Below, in pieces: positions 21,620 to 34,053 of a DNA stretch of 64,000 nt (its first letter is position 1; each line of letters begins with the position of its first letter). The stretch is from Cichorium intybus (taxonomy: Eukaryota > Streptophyta > Magnoliopsida > Asterales > Asteraceae). A program made the position numbers and the translations under genes. The stretch covers positions 91,152,750 through 91,216,749 of the forward strand of contig CM042015.1 in the NCBI GenBank assembly GCA_023525715.1. The letters are read 5' to 3'. The notes beneath the pieces are model-generated. The model saw nothing but the letters and a program-made list of their open reading frames with translations, searched no databases and was not told the DNA's origin.

Positions 21620-23165
21620 GATGCTCTTTCGTTATTCACATACTTGACATTAACAACTCCTTTCAATTTTCGATAGTCTTTTACATGTTCCTTCTTCACA
21701 GTCATGGGACATGAGATACCACTATTTGATATACCATTCTCTATCATATTGCTCGTCACATATCATATGCAATCAGTGAAAGAGTTTAAGCACCCAAACT
21801 TATTTGGGTCCTAGTAAGCTTTTGAATGTAGGAGCGTGATCTTTTATAGTTTGATTTGAGTCATTATTTATCTTCAAATCAGAAATTAATGAAAGAGTTA
21901 ATGTTGGTTTCAGTATCCACTTGGTTACCATCTTTAATAAAACTTTCACTTTAGAATTTTGAATCCATCTAGTTTCCGACTTTGCTATTCTTTTAGTTGC
22001 TAAATCCAATACCTATAGGGAGGTCGACTTCGTAACTAATTTAGATTCTAAATTTAGTACCCATTTGGACGTTAAAGAATATACTTTTCTAGTTTGCAGA
22101 CGTCATCAGTCTTCTTAGTACGACGAGACGATGGTATCGCAATACATGTCTTTGAATCGAAACAATGCTCTTCATAAAATGGTTAAATAATTGAACATTT
22201 TGATTAGCTTGATATAAAACGTGTTTTGCTCTCATTTTCTGATAATATCTTGTCCTTTTACCACCATTCGTTTTGTTTGAAAATTTGAACAAAGTTTCGT
22301 GCTTGAAATACAAGGCTTCGAATTTCCTTTTTTAAATTGTGTGTCTGTAACAACTCAAACAATTCCCTTTGAAGGATATTTGTTCTAAACATAATTGTAA
22401 TTTGTCTAAAAACATTTGTTTTCTAACTTTTCACTGTCCTTTTATACCATTGAAATCCTTCTATATACGATTTGTTCAAAATAACTTATTATTTACTGAA
22501 ATCAGTTTCAGACAATATGCAATGTTTGGATAATTGACTGTTTTGAGTTTCCAACAATCTTCTCCCTTATCTTTAAATTTCATCATATTTTCATGAATTA
22601 TCTAAAGAATATTTTGAAAAATCAAGAGCAACTTATTAAACACATGATTTGATACTAAATTTTGAAGAGGTTCCAGCTTCAGAAGATTCACTAGAAGTAT
22701 TTGTCTTAAACACAGTAAAGTCAGCACAATCAACCTCTAATTATTCTTCAATCATAATAAAGGCAAAATCAGTTTCAACATGATTTTCAAGAGCTTTAAG
22801 TGTATTGTCACAATTTAAGGTTGAACATTGAAGAATTTTATTTAGTTCCAAAATAGTTACAATATTGTTCATAATATCCAAAATATCTTTAGAACTCGAA
22901 TGTTTTTCAAAAGAAACGACACCATAATATTAAGACATGTTAGACACAGAATCAGATGATACAACACTTTCACATTTGTAAGAAACATCTTCAACATTTT
23001 CAAGTTTGTATTCAAGAAATGGCAACATGTTCCCGTGAAGTTGATTAGACATCGAACTATTATGGTACAACTTTTATAAGTTGCCCATACAATAGTTTGG
23101 CAGCATTTAAAATACATTCATTTGCTTAAGTATTAACATGTTATCACATTGCAATAGAATCATAT
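21620..23165 (-). mobile_element. Decayed retrotransposon relic, downstream part
   Basis: Minus-strand frames here are full of stops but keep Ser/Lys/Glu-rich, coiled-coil-like protein traces (VETDFAFIMIEE, SSESSEAGTSSKFS) typical of gag-adjacent regions in some plant LTR elements. The sequence is cut at 23165 by the gypsy element and continues at 40097. Assignment is by context and low-complexity resemblance. Confidence 0.45.
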
Positions 23166-25495
23166 TGTAACACCCCTACTTTTACACCATTTTTTTTTTC
23201 AAACTTATTTCACAATTATTTTATTTTACAAAACATTTTTTTTATACAACGGGGTATCACAAATTTGCATCACAAACCATAGTTCAAACCTGTCCAGTTT
23301 ACATCTTTTACAACATTGATTACGGTCCCGCACCCTACTCTTTTATGCCCTTCCTGCTTACCTGAGTACATAGCATTTTAAAACAAAATACGTGAGACAT
23401 AATGTCTCGTGAGCATTATGGGTTTAGACCCAAAACAATTTACCAAAAATATCATTATTCTTTAAACTTTCAATATTTCTATTTCCTGTGAGCGCACCCA
23501 TAGGTATTCCTTGTTTCTTTCTAATGGTACATTCCTACGAGCGCACCCGTAGGTTTTATACGAGACGCACCCGTATAGCTACTTCCCCAATAGCATGAAA
23601 CGAATTCATCTATCAAGTTAAGACAACTACTTCGCGACGGGAGGTACCATCCCAGTAGTGTCTTTTTGCCACCCCTACCGCAGCAGGCCGTGGTCTTTAT
23701 CCGGATACTTCTCAACATAACAACAGGGCTCAATCACTTTATTACTTTCTTGTATTTCATTTACCATTTCTGTACACACTTACTATTACTTTATTCCATT
23801 TTCAGTTTCACAAAACATTTTGGTTCTATAGAACCATTTCCTTTTTTTTCCATTAAATCATTTTCATTTCCGTTAAATCATTTCAATTTCCATAAAACCA
23901 TTTTGACTCTCAAAACATTCTTTAATAAAATTCATTTTGCTATGTACTCTAAAATCCACATAACACTCACCTCGAGTCACCTAGGAATCAGTTAGTCTTT
24001 TGCACTCCTTTTTCCTTCGCTTGGTTCACCGTATTTGAACCACCACCTATTATTTACAAGATATACGTTTATATTCAATCCATATATATAACAACTAACT
24101 TACAGCACAAGAGTGTCATACAATGCTACTACGGGTTATAATAAATGTATAACTATTAATAAACTCGTTTTATCGTTTTCTTCGAAATACGCGTATTCTG
24201 CTACAGTACCCCCGAGGGGTCGTATTTCAGTTCCGACTTTTTTCCATGAAATCTTAAGCCATATTAGACTTGTGTTTCAAATTTGGAGTTCATTGGACAA
24301 GTCTAGCTTAAATTTCAAAATTAAGTTTTGAAGTGAATAGTACTTTTAGCCTCTGCCGCTACAGTAACTTTTTCGCAAGGTCGGATTACGGATTTGACCA
24401 TTCCCGACATGTTCTTATACCATTTTAGGGTTATGGCTGAAATTTCAGGTCAATCGGATATGTCTAGCTATGGTTTCTAGCGTTTGGGTTATTTGAAAAT
24501 TTTAACATTTTTGGTCCCTGTCTGGCCCCTGACTGAAGGTGCACTGCGCCAGGTATGGGGCGCACTGCGCCTGGGCGCACCCCGCCCTGGTCCTGGGCGC
24601 ACTGCGCCTGGCGCCTGGGCAGGCTCCTGATCAGTCGCGATTTGGCACTGTAGCACGCAGTTTTGAGGCTTTAAGCTCTTATTCTAGGTCTTAATCACCT
24701 GGGGTTTGTTCTAGGACTAAAACCCTTGACTAATAACAGGTTTTTAGCCATTAAAAACACTTCAATAACTCAATTACAGAAATTAAAGTTCTTGGCTAAA
24801 CTTGAAAATTCTCAAGAATAGCATTCTACTTTCATGTTTTTGAGTTAAGTTCTTAACTAATGGCTTATTGGGAGCATTAGTTACTTAACCCACATGATTC
24901 ATGACTGAAATTATCAAATTTCAGTTTCCTTAAAAAAATCATCAAGAACGTAAACTAGGGTTTTGGTTTCTTACCTTGGAAGGTTGGAATCACTAATTCC
25001 AATTGTTAAGTTCTTGATTCCTTGATTCTCCAACACTTGGACTTTCAAGACCCGTAGCTTTCTTGCTCTCCCTCTAGTTTTCTCTGGACATTTCTATTGT
25101 GTTCTTACATAATGGAAGAAATAAATTTATATAATTAATATATAAACATTTGCATTTTTGGTCCTTTGGTTTCTAATTTTTCTACAAAAAGGGTCCTAAG
25201 ACTATAACTTTGCAACCAAAGTTCCATTAACTTCTAGCTTAACATTTTCTTGACATTTTGGTCATTTCCATGTCAAATGACCATTTTGCCCTTTTCGGCC
25301 ATATTTCACTATTCATGCGATAAAACTCCAACTTTCTTATAAACGTTTATTTCTTATAGTATTATTTCACAAATACATATTATTTTACATATTAATCTCA
25401 TAACATGTCAAAAGACCGTTTTACCCTTTTACAACTTTTCGCATTTTCACCCGATTATTTTAAATTTTATTACACATTTTTTACGGGTTCTTACA
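23166..25495 (-). repeat. Gypsy 3' LTR (2330 bp)
   Basis: As read on the plus strand it begins TGTAACACCCC and ends GGGTTCTTACA, and is nearly identical to 37778-40091. It holds a GC-rich block of GGCGCACTGCGCC-type repeats (about 24540-24610) that has one more 15-bp unit than the partner LTR. Confidence 0.95.
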
Positions 25496-25506
25496 ACCTC
25501 TCCCCC

Positions 25507-26499
25507 TTAAGAGGATTCCGTCCTCGGAATCGTCTCGTAGTTCGTAAAATTAGGATATTTTCTCTTCATGTCGTCCAGAGTTTCCCAAGTCAAATCTGAA
25601 CTTGACGAATGCTTCCATTTGACCAATACTAGATCAATCTCTTTATTCCTCAGCTTTTTGGTTCTCACTTCCAACATCACTTCTGGTTCTTCTATCAGCT
25701 TATTCGGGGCTTCTACTTTTAGGTCTTCCAATGGAATAACAAGTTCACTCTCCCCGAAGTACTTTTTCAAATAGCACACGTGGAACGTATCATGTATACC
25801 ACTCAGTTCGCGTGGTAACTTTAGCTTGAAAGCTTGTTCGCCAATTCTCTTTAAGATCTTGAAGGGTCCAATGTATCTTGGACTCAGTTTACCCTTCTTT
25901 CCAAATCTTACCACACCTTTCCACGGTGACACTTTAAGCATTACTAGATCACCCTCTTTCAAATCGTAGGGTCTCTTCTTCAAGTCTGCATAACTTTTCT
26001 GCCTATCTTGAGCAGCCTTCATATTAGCTTGAATTATTTTGATCTTTTCGTTTGTTACCCTCACAATTTCTGGCCCAGTCATTTTGGTCTCCCCCGCTTC
26101 TAACCAACATAAAGGGGTTCTACACTTTCTGCCATATAAAGCTTCAAACGGTGGCATCCCAATACTGGAATGATAACTGTTGTTGTAAGAAAACTCTACC
26201 AATGGCAAGTGTTCGTCCCAACTTCCACCGAAATCCAAATCACACGATCGTAGCATATCTTCTACGGTTTGGATAGTTCGTTCACTTTGCCCGTCTGTCT
26301 GGGGATGATATGCTGTACTCATTTTAATTTTTGTCCCCATACGTTCTTGTAGTGCCTCCCAAAATTTTGAGGTAAACCGTGGGTCTCTATCAGATACAAT
26401 AGATAAGGGAGCTCCATGAAGTCTTATAACTTCATCCTTGTATATCTGCGCCAATGTCTCCCATTTGTGTGTTTTCTTTAATCGCCAAAAACATAGCAC
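25507..26499 (-). pseudogene. Gypsy integrase C-terminal half with chromodomain-like end
   Basis: This 330-residue frame holds the rest of the integrase core (SIVSDRDPRFTSKFWEALQE, then AYHPQTDGQSERTIQ), the GPF/Y-type region (LSPRYIGPFKILKRIGEQA) and a C-terminal chromodomain-like stretch ending LTWETLDDMKRKYP. It overlaps the upstream frame (26432-27193) at a frameshift near 26480-26499, which splits the integrase between its DRLTKSA strand and the next helix. Such tails in chromoviruses guide insertion into heterochromatin. It is not translatable as one protein. Confidence 0.88.
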
Positions 26500-27193
26500 T
26501 CTTGGTCAAGCGGTCAACAATGACCCATATACCATTATGACCTCTTCTGGTTCTTGGCAATCCAAATATGAAATTCATGGTTATGTCTTCCCATTTTCCC
26601 GCTGGAATTTGCAGTGGTTGAGTATTTCCATATGGGGCTTGGTGTTCCGCTTTCACTTGTGCACAGGTTGCACATTTAGAAATATATTTGACAATTCTTT
26701 TCTTCATTCTCGGCCACCAATACTGTTCTTTGAGATCCCGATAAGTTTTCGTACTTCCAGGATGAATGGAATACTTTGACTTATGGGATTCTTCTAAAAT
26801 CAACTTTTGGATTCCACCTGCTTTTGGTACCCATATGCGATTTTTGACTGTCTTCAGTCCCTGGGTATTTTCTCCCAACACCAAATCTTTTCCTAGCTTT
26901 TCCTTCTTTAAGTCACCTCTTTCCAATACTTGCTTTTGCGCGTCTTTGATGCTTTCTATTAGGCTTGATTTCAATTCGATCTTCATCAACTTCTCTTGAC
27001 TTTTCTTTTCATGAAACTTTCTGCTTAAGGCATCTGCTACCACATTCGCTTTCCCAGGGTGGTAAGCGATTTCACAGTCATAATCATTTATTAGCTCCAG
27101 CCACCTACTTTGCCTCATATTGAGATCTTTCTGAGAAAATACGTATTGCAAGCTTTTATGATCCGTGTACAAGGTGCACTTTGTTCCGTACAA
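26432..27193 (-). pseudogene. Gypsy RNase H C-terminal part and integrase zinc-binding/N-terminal part
   Basis: The frame starts at the copia junction (LYGTKCTLYTDHKSLQYVFS) and continues with YHPGKANVVADALSRK, the end of RNase H. It then has the integrase HHCC zinc-binding domain (ending KCATCAQVKAEHQ) and the start of the integrase core (GLPRTRRGHNGIWVIVDRLT). It is separated from its own upstream RNase H half (34829 onward) by the 7.6-kb copia insertion, and from its downstream half by a frameshift. Confidence 0.88.
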
Positions 27194-27198
27194 GTAAT

Positions 27199-27968
27199 TG
27201 TTGGATTAGGTGTCTAAGCCATGACTTGTAATTGAACTTTTATCTTATGATTAAAAGCAAAGTCCATTTGGGTTGCCCTCATGGGTGGAGGAAAGATAGT
27301 TCAGTAGAGAGAATAGTTGATTTATTAATTGTATAATAAATCAATAGAAAATATATATATGGTTTATTAATATATTTAAGTGCTAATATATTAATTAGAA
27401 ACTATATTAATTAATTGAGATTTAATCTAGAATTAATTGGATTTAATTTGGAGATTAAATTAATTAATTAAAAGGTGCAGGGACTGGTTTGGTATTTATT
27501 CAATAGTTGAATAACTGGCCAGGAAAAACCAGGGACCAAATGTGGCGCCACCTTGGAGGCATCTCCAAGGGTTTGGCGAAACCCTAATTAGGGTTTTGGT
27601 AAGCCTGGTCCAAGTGGTCAAAAGCCTTGTCCAATTGGAGGCTCCTTAGGGTTTCAGGTGTAACCCTTGGAGGCTATAAAAGGAACCCCCTGGCACCTCA
27701 TTCTTCACGCCATCTTCTCTCTGGATTTACTCTGCTGGACTGATTCTTCCATCACCTGGGTGTGACTTTCATCTGAGGCAGGATAATTTTGCTGCTGCTT
27801 AAAAGGATCATAAGATCTAAGGTTGGGTTTTCTTGATTCTTCTTTAGAATTAATTGTATCCTTTAGGTTCTTAGTTCTAATCTTCATAGAAGAAAACATA
27901 GATCAATATTAGGGTTGCATGTGAACCTTAGGTTATTTTGTGTTCATTGATTGCATAGAAACCCTTCA
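27199..27968 (+). repeat. Copia 5' LTR, with TATA box
   Basis: 770 bp, beginning TGTTGGATTAGG and ending ACCCTTCA. A GGCTATAAAAGGAACC stretch near 27674 is a strong TATA box, placing the U3/R boundary about 30 bp downstream. Confidence 0.95.
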
Positions 27969-27981
27969 GTGGTATCAGAGC

Positions 27982-29236
27982 TAGCTTGTTTTCTTGTGTT
28001 TGATTATGAACTGCTTGAATTGTTTTGTGCCTAAGGGTTATTGGCGAAAATTAACCCTTGGGAGGAGGCCAAAATCGATCCCAAGGCTAGGGTTTCCTAA
28101 CCCTAGCCGCCACCCTCCCTTGGTCCCCCTTGAATGCTTGATTTGCTTGCCTTAATTATGTGTTGTTATTTTTGGTATCTAAATCAACTAAAATAACTTG
28201 AACCCTAATTCCTTGGCTTGTAATTTTCGAAATTCATGGGACCATTACAGGTTAATTAATTTGATTAATTGGTAATCTGTAACCTAGATTTAATTAATTT
28301 AATTAATTGATTAATTAAAGGCAAATTAAATCTGCCTTAAGAATTAATTAAAATTTTCAAGAAAATTAGAATAATTTGAGAAAATTAGAATTTAATTAAT
28401 TCTAAAGATATTTTAATGAGATTAAAATATATCTTATATATATTTAAAATTAAAAGTTAATTTAATATGTATAAGAAAATTGGTTAGTCTACCGCTAGTA
28501 AGCCTCATTCACAAAACTGTCCTATAAAGAGGGTATAAGGCGACTGACTATAAAATGTTAGTCTAATGGGTATCTACTCTTACCCACCGCTCTCCTGGTC
28601 AGTCGAGTGTCGTTAGCTGAACGGGTATGATAGAACCACTAAGCCTCTTAAAAGTATAATGCTATAATTGAAAGTACTAGAACCCTAAAACAAATCCCAA
28701 TCTAGTTACTTTAGGAAAATGTGAATTTGATGCTACCCCATGAAATTGCACATTGCACTTTATGAAACGTTGGTGGAGCGTGTGTGGTTTACCGGCACAC
28801 CAATAGGGGTTCATAAAGAGTGGCAATGGGTGTCTCGGGTGTTATCATTGTTGATGGAGCGTGTGTGGTTTACCGGCACATCAATTTGAGATGATAATGG
28901 ATCCCGAGAGCACCAAGCTAATTTGCATGGTTATTCACACCCGGTTTGTGATCCTCGGCATCCCAGTCACAAACGGTGGGGCATATCCGAGATTAAACAT
29001 GCTATTGAACAGTTCAATAAATCTCATAAGAAACTAGGAATTCCATTTATAATAAGATTATTTTTCCGCGGTGGAATCGGCTGAATCGTCATTCGCCTAC
29101 CTTTATAAAATTTGCTTATAGATTACGGCATCCCTCTTCTATGTTGCAAATTGTTATAGTTGGATCCTAGCCTTATTTTATATTGGGTTATTATAAGGAC
29201 CGACAAGTATCTAATTAAACTTACCTTCTTTTATAG
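27982..29236 (+). other. Copia leader between primer-binding site and gag-pol
   Basis: About 1.25 kb of non-coding leader containing a repeated phrase (GGAGCGTGTGTGGTTTACCG at about 28776 and 28857). No ORF of note; it presumably holds packaging signals. Confidence 0.6.
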
Positions 29237-32200
29237 ATGTCTTCTGCTGATCAATCCGCTCCCCAATCGAACTCCAGTGTTCCCTCAATCCTCTCACTAT
29301 GTTCCAAGGTTCAATTGAACGGGACAAACTATAATGACTGGATTAGAAACATCAAGATGGCTCTGAGGTATGAGAACAAAGAGTATGTTCTCGAGACCGA
29401 GCTTGTCGATGTCGACCCAGAAACTGCTACTCCCGAGGAAATTGCCTCGTACCAAAAACATACTGATGATGCAACCAAAGTGGCCTGCATCATGATCGCC
29501 ACAATGAACCCCGAATTGCAGAGAATATACGAAGACTACTGGCCCTATGAGATGCACAAGGAGCTAGCGGAAAAGTTCCGCAAGCAAGAGCGCATCGAAA
29601 GGTGCGAAGTGGTCAAGGACTTCACGAACAGCAAACCCAAAGATGGAGAGTCCATCTGCGCTCATGTGCAAAGAATGCAAGGTTACGTGGAGCGGCTTAG
29701 AAAGCTTGCGATGCCTGTACCGGAACAGTTGGCCGTTGACATAGTGCTTAACTCGTTGCCGAGTTCTTATGACCAGTTCAGGCTGGCTTATCATTTGAAC
29801 AACAATCAGGCTAATATGACTGAGTTGCATCGCATGCTTCGAGTAGCTGAAGACGGGATGAAGGGTAAAAGTGTACCCTCGGTTAATCAGCCCGTTCTAG
29901 CCATTGGAAGTGGCAAAGGAAAGAAAAGGAAGGGCCCTCCTAAGCAAAATTGGAGGGAAAAGGTTCAGGCCGGGTCATCCAGTAATGGCTCGAGAACCAA
30001 GACTTCCCAAATTCCTTGTGTGGCCAACCCCGATGAAGCAAACTGTTTCTACTGCAAAGAAAAGGGTCATTGGAAGAGAAGCTGCCCCAAATACTTGCAG
30101 GATGTCAAGGATGGGAAAGTAAAGCCATCGACAGCAGGTATATACACTATCTCTAAAAACTCACCATCTTCTAATTCTTGGGTCCTTGATACAGGATGTG
30201 GTTTTCACATTTGTTCTGATATGCAGGGCCTAAAGGAAAGCAGGGAGGTGGAGCACGGTAGACTGAACTTGATCATGGGCAATAGGAGATCGTCCCCTGT
30301 TACCAAGATTGGAGTTTATAGTTTAGTGCTTAGTAGTGAAGTTTGTTTAGATTTATTAGATTGTTGCTATTCGCCAGAAATGGCAAGAAATATTATTTCA
30401 TTTCACGCATTATTCAGACAAGGATTTCATTTTTCTTTTGATAATAATATTGGATCTATTTCTGTTTTCAAAAATGGTATTTTGAATTTTACTGCTTATC
30501 CTTGTAATGGTGTGTATGAAACTGTGAAATGTGTTGACAATCTAGGACAAAGTGTAAATTATATTGATTCTACTAGTGACGTGGAAAAGGCATGTCTGTG
30601 GCATAGTCGGCTCGGCCACATCAGCAAGAAACGCATCGCCCAACTCCAAAAGGATGGAGTGTTGGAATCATTCGACCTCAAGTCGGACGATGTATGCGAA
30701 TCTTGTCTGTTGGGCAAGATGACTAAATCACCTTTCAAAGGGTTTTTTGAAAGAGGTGAGGGTCTATTGGACATTATTCACACGGATGTGTGTGGTCCAT
30801 TCAGATCAACCACAAAGGATGGCACGCGGTTCTACGTGACTTTTACCGACGATTTTAGTAGATACGGTTACATCTACTTGATCAAGCACAAGTCGGACAC
30901 CTTTGAAAAGTTCAAAGAGTTTAAGAACGAAGTAGAGAATCAATTAGGCAGGAAGATAAAGATGCTCAGATCCGACAGAGGCGGAGAGTATCTAAGTATC
31001 GAGTTCCTGGACTATCTAAAGGAATGCGGAATAGTTTCGCAGTTGACACCTCCCAGGACACCACAGTTGAACGGTGTTGCAGAGAGGCGCAACCGAACCC
31101 TGTTGGACATGGTTCGTTCCATGATGAGTCGAGCTTCACTTCCCATTCACTTCTGGGGGTATGCCTTAGAGACTGCCGCCCATATCCTCAATCTTGTCCC
31201 AACTAAGAAGGTTGCGAAAACACCTCATGAGATGTGGACGGGGAAAGCTCCCTCGTTGGCACATATCAAGGTCTGGGGTTGTGAGGCTTTCGTTAGACGA
31301 GAGACTCAAGACAAACTCGCAGACAGAAGTGAAAGGTGTTTCTTCATTGGTTATCCCAAACAGTCCTTTGGATATCTATTCTACAGACCGAGCGAGGACG
31401 TGGTCTTTGTAGCTAGACGAGCAGTCTTTCGAGAGAGAGAGCTCGTATTCAAAGAGGACAGTGGGAGTACCATTGATCTGGAAGAAATTCAAGAGTCATC
31501 AGATGACGCAACCTTAGGAGAAACTAGCAACCAACATGAGGATGAAGTTCCTGTTGGCCCGACAGATGTATCCTTACCTCTTAGGCGTTCTAGTAGGGTT
31601 AGCATGCCACCCGAGTTTTATGGGTTCCATATAACTTCGGATGGGGACACTTTTGTCAGTGATAGGACACTGATAAATTTGGATGAACCAGCTAACTACC
31701 AGGAAGCAGTGGCGGGCCCTGAGTCTGCCAAGTGGAAAGAGGCCATGGATAGCGAGATCAAGTCCATGTATGACAATCAAGTTTGGAACTTGGTTGACAA
31801 TGTACCGGGTCGAAAGACAGTCGGGTGCAAATGGATCTTCAAGAAGAAGACAGACATGGACGGAAAGGTACACACTTTCAAGGCAAGACTGGTTGCGAAG
31901 GGCTTTACTCAAACCCCAGGGGTTGACTATGACGAGACCTTCTCACCAGTAGCTAAGATAAAGTCTATTAGGATTATGCTGGCCATAGCTGCATTTCATG
32001 ACTATGAAATTTGGCAGATGGACGTGAAAACCGCTTTCCTTAATGGGAAGCTGACTGAGGATGTTTACATGAATCAGCCAGAGGGTTTCGTCGATGCAAA
32101 GTATCCTAATAAGGTGTGTAAGCTTGAGAGATCAATCTACGGATTGAAGCAAGCTTCTCGCAGCTGGAATCTTTGTTTCCATGAGAAAGTCAAAGAGTTT

Positions 32201-33268
32201 GGCTTCTCTAGGAGCGAGGATGAGTCCTGCGTATATGTCAAGGCTAGTGGGAGTATAGTCACTTTTCTGGTGCTGTATGTCGATGACATACTGCTCATGG
32301 GAAACGATATTCCAACCTTGCAAGATGTTAAGGCTTGGCTTGGGAAATGTTTCGCCATGAAGGACCTAGGAGAGGCTGCCTATATTCTTGGGATTAGAAT
32401 ATTGAGAGATAGGAAGAAGAGACTGATTGGACTCAGTCAGGGTACATACTTGGATAAGGTACTAAAGCGGTTTAGTATGGAAAATTCCAAGAAGGGAGAG
32501 CTGCCTATCCAAAATAATGCGAAGCTGAGTAAGACTCAAAGTCCGAGTACAGACGAGGAAATAGCTGAGATGAGTCGAGTACCATACGCTTCGGCTGTGG
32601 GATCGATCATGTACGCTATGACGTGTACTCGCCCTGACGTGGCTTTTGCTTTAAGCATGGTCAGTCGGTACCAGGGTAACCCTGGAAGGGCGCATTGGAT
32701 AGCTGTAAAAAATATACTCAAGTATCTGCGAAGGACAAAGAACATGGTGTTAGTCCTCGGTGGCAGTGATACCTTGAGAGTTGAAGGATATACAGATGCC
32801 AGCTTTCAGACGGATAGAGACAGTGGTCGGTCTCAGTCGGGCTGGGTATTCCTTTTGAACGGTGGAGCAGTTACTTGGAAAAGTTCCAAGCAAGAAACAG
32901 TGGCTGATTCCACGTGCGAATCAGAGTACATAGCAGCAAGTGAAGCGTCAAAGGAAGCGGCTTGGCTGAAGAACTTTATCGGTGACCTTGGAGTAGTCCC
33001 GAGTATTCAGGAGCCCTTGGAACTGTTCTGCGATAATGAAGGTGCGGTCGCCTTGACAAAGGAACCGCGAGATCATGGAAAGTCCAGACATATCGACAGA
33101 AAGTACCACTACATCAGGCATAGGGTAGAAGAAGGTCACCTCCTTGTAAAGAGGGTATCATCGGAAGATAATCCTGCAGATCCCTTGACAAAGGCTCTGA
33201 GTAGGATTAAGCATAATCAGCATGCTAGGAGCATTGGATTAAGAGATGATATAAGTTTTAGTAATTAG
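29237..33268 (+). CDS. Copia Gag-Pol polyprotein, 1343 aa, uninterrupted
   Basis: The domains run in copia order: gag (UBN2-type, about residues 15-230); CCHC zinc knuckle CFYCKEKGHWKRSC (about 269-282); aspartic protease with WVLDTGCGFHIC (about 315); GAG-pre-integrase CLWHSRLGHISKKR (about 453); integrase core from HTDVCGPF (about 515) through SDRGGEY (about 579) to NGVAERRNRT (about 614); reverse transcriptase from WKEAMDSE through QMDVKTAFLNG (about 927) and YVDDIL (about 1013); and RNase H with TDASFQTDRDSGRSQSG (about 1186) and ESEYIAASEA (about 1229). The ATG at 29237 is first in frame. No stop or frameshift occurs over 4 kb. The order integrase before RT marks it as copia; the finer lineage (Tork/TAR-like) is a guess. 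Confidence 0.97.
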   Translation: MSSADQSAPQSNSSVPSILSLCSKVQLNGTNYNDWIRNIKMALRYENKEYVLETELVDVDPETATPEEIASYQKHTDDATKVACIMIATMNPELQRIYEDYWPYEMHKELAEKFRKQERIERCEVVKDFTNSKPKDGESICAHVQRMQGYVERLRKLAMPVPEQLAVDIVLNSLPSSYDQFRLAYHLNNNQANMTELHRMLRVAEDGMKGKSVPSVNQPVLAIGSGKGKKRKGPPKQNWREKVQAGSSSNGSRTKTSQIPCVANPDEANCFYCKEKGHWKRSCPKYLQDVKDGKVKPSTAGIYTISKNSPSSNSWVLDTGCGFHICSDMQGLKESREVEHGRLNLIMGNRRSSPVTKIGVYSLVLSSEVCLDLLDCCYSPEMARNIISFHALFRQGFHFSFDNNIGSISVFKNGILNFTAYPCNGVYETVKCVDNLGQSVNYIDSTSDVEKACLWHSRLGHISKKRIAQLQKDGVLESFDLKSDDVCESCLLGKMTKSPFKGFFERGEGLLDIIHTDVCGPFRSTTKDGTRFYVTFTDDFSRYGYIYLIKHKSDTFEKFKEFKNEVENQLGRKIKMLRSDRGGEYLSIEFLDYLKECGIVSQLTPPRTPQLNGVAERRNRTLLDMVRSMMSRASLPIHFWGYALETAAHILNLVPTKKVAKTPHEMWTGKAPSLAHIKVWGCEAFVRRETQDKLADRSERCFFIGYPKQSFGYLFYRPSEDVVFVARRAVFRERELVFKEDSGSTIDLEEIQESSDDATLGETSNQHEDEVPVGPTDVSLPLRRSSRVSMPPEFYGFHITSDGDTFVSDRTLINLDEPANYQEAVAGPESAKWKEAMDSEIKSMYDNQVWNLVDNVPGRKTVGCKWIFKKKTDMDGKVHTFKARLVAKGFTQTPGVDYDETFSPVAKIKSIRIMLAIAAFHDYEIWQMDVKTAFLNGKLTEDVYMNQPEGFVDAKYPNKVCKLERSIYGLKQASRSWNLCFHEKVKEFGFSRSEDESCVYVKASGSIVTFLVLYVDDILLMGNDIPTLQDVKAWLGKCFAMKDLGEAAYILGIRILRDRKKRLIGLSQGTYLDKVLKRFSMENSKKGELPIQNNAKLSKTQSPSTDEEIAEMSRVPYASAVGSIMYAMTCTRPDVAFALSMVSRYQGNPGRAHWIAVKNILKYLRRTKNMVLVLGGSDTLRVEGYTDASFQTDRDSGRSQSGWVFLLNGGAVTWKSSKQETVADSTCESEYIAASEASKEAAWLKNFIGDLGVVPSIQEPLELFCDNEGAVALTKEPRDHGKSRHIDRKYHYIRHRVEEGHLLVKRVSSEDNPADPLTKALSRIKHNQHARSIGLRDDISFSN

Positions 33269-34053
33269 ATAGGTTCGAAACTTGTAACAATGTATTGTAT
33301 TTGACTCTTGTGATTTAATAATAGAGATTTATTATGGTTCACTACTCTTGTCAGTACTTTAACATTGTGTTTCATTTTGCATGTTTTACTTCCTGAATAA
33401 TTGGATTATTCAAATATCCACAGTCGATTACACTTTAAGGGAGTAAGTGTGAAGTAAGACTGTCATGAATTGGTAATAGATTGTCTAAGGAGTTAGACAT
33501 TGCAATTGGATTGCTGAACCATTCGTGAGTACTTGGAAATGGAGATTTGAGTATTGGATAAACCCGCGCTCAATGGATTGCTTCATGGATTACATCACGA
33601 GCAATGTTGAGACGATAATATCTTTTGATCTTTAAGCTAAGACATATGAGTTATGATTTATTAGACGGTTGTTCATTGATAATATGAAAACGCATCGGTA
33701 ACTCGGTGTTATAAAACGTATTGTTGTGAGTGATTTGTCTGGTAAAAGACATAAGTATATGAGTCGAAGTTTATTCGTCCCTTGACCCTAACGGGAAACA
33801 GATATCTGTAGGCCTCTCGATGATTTTGAAGTTGACTAAAATGGTTGGCCAACCGGGACTAAATTGGTAGTCTAAGAGTCATATGCAAATCGGAAATCGA
33901 GGAACAGTGAATCAGACCAGATTGATTTTATCCATGTCTTGGGTCTGAAAATATCTTGTTGGACGGAGGATCATCTGATCACTTATCTTTGGACAGAACT
34001 GACTGGGTCAGAGTTCAGACAATTAAAGTCATAGACTTATCCAAGTGGGAGAC

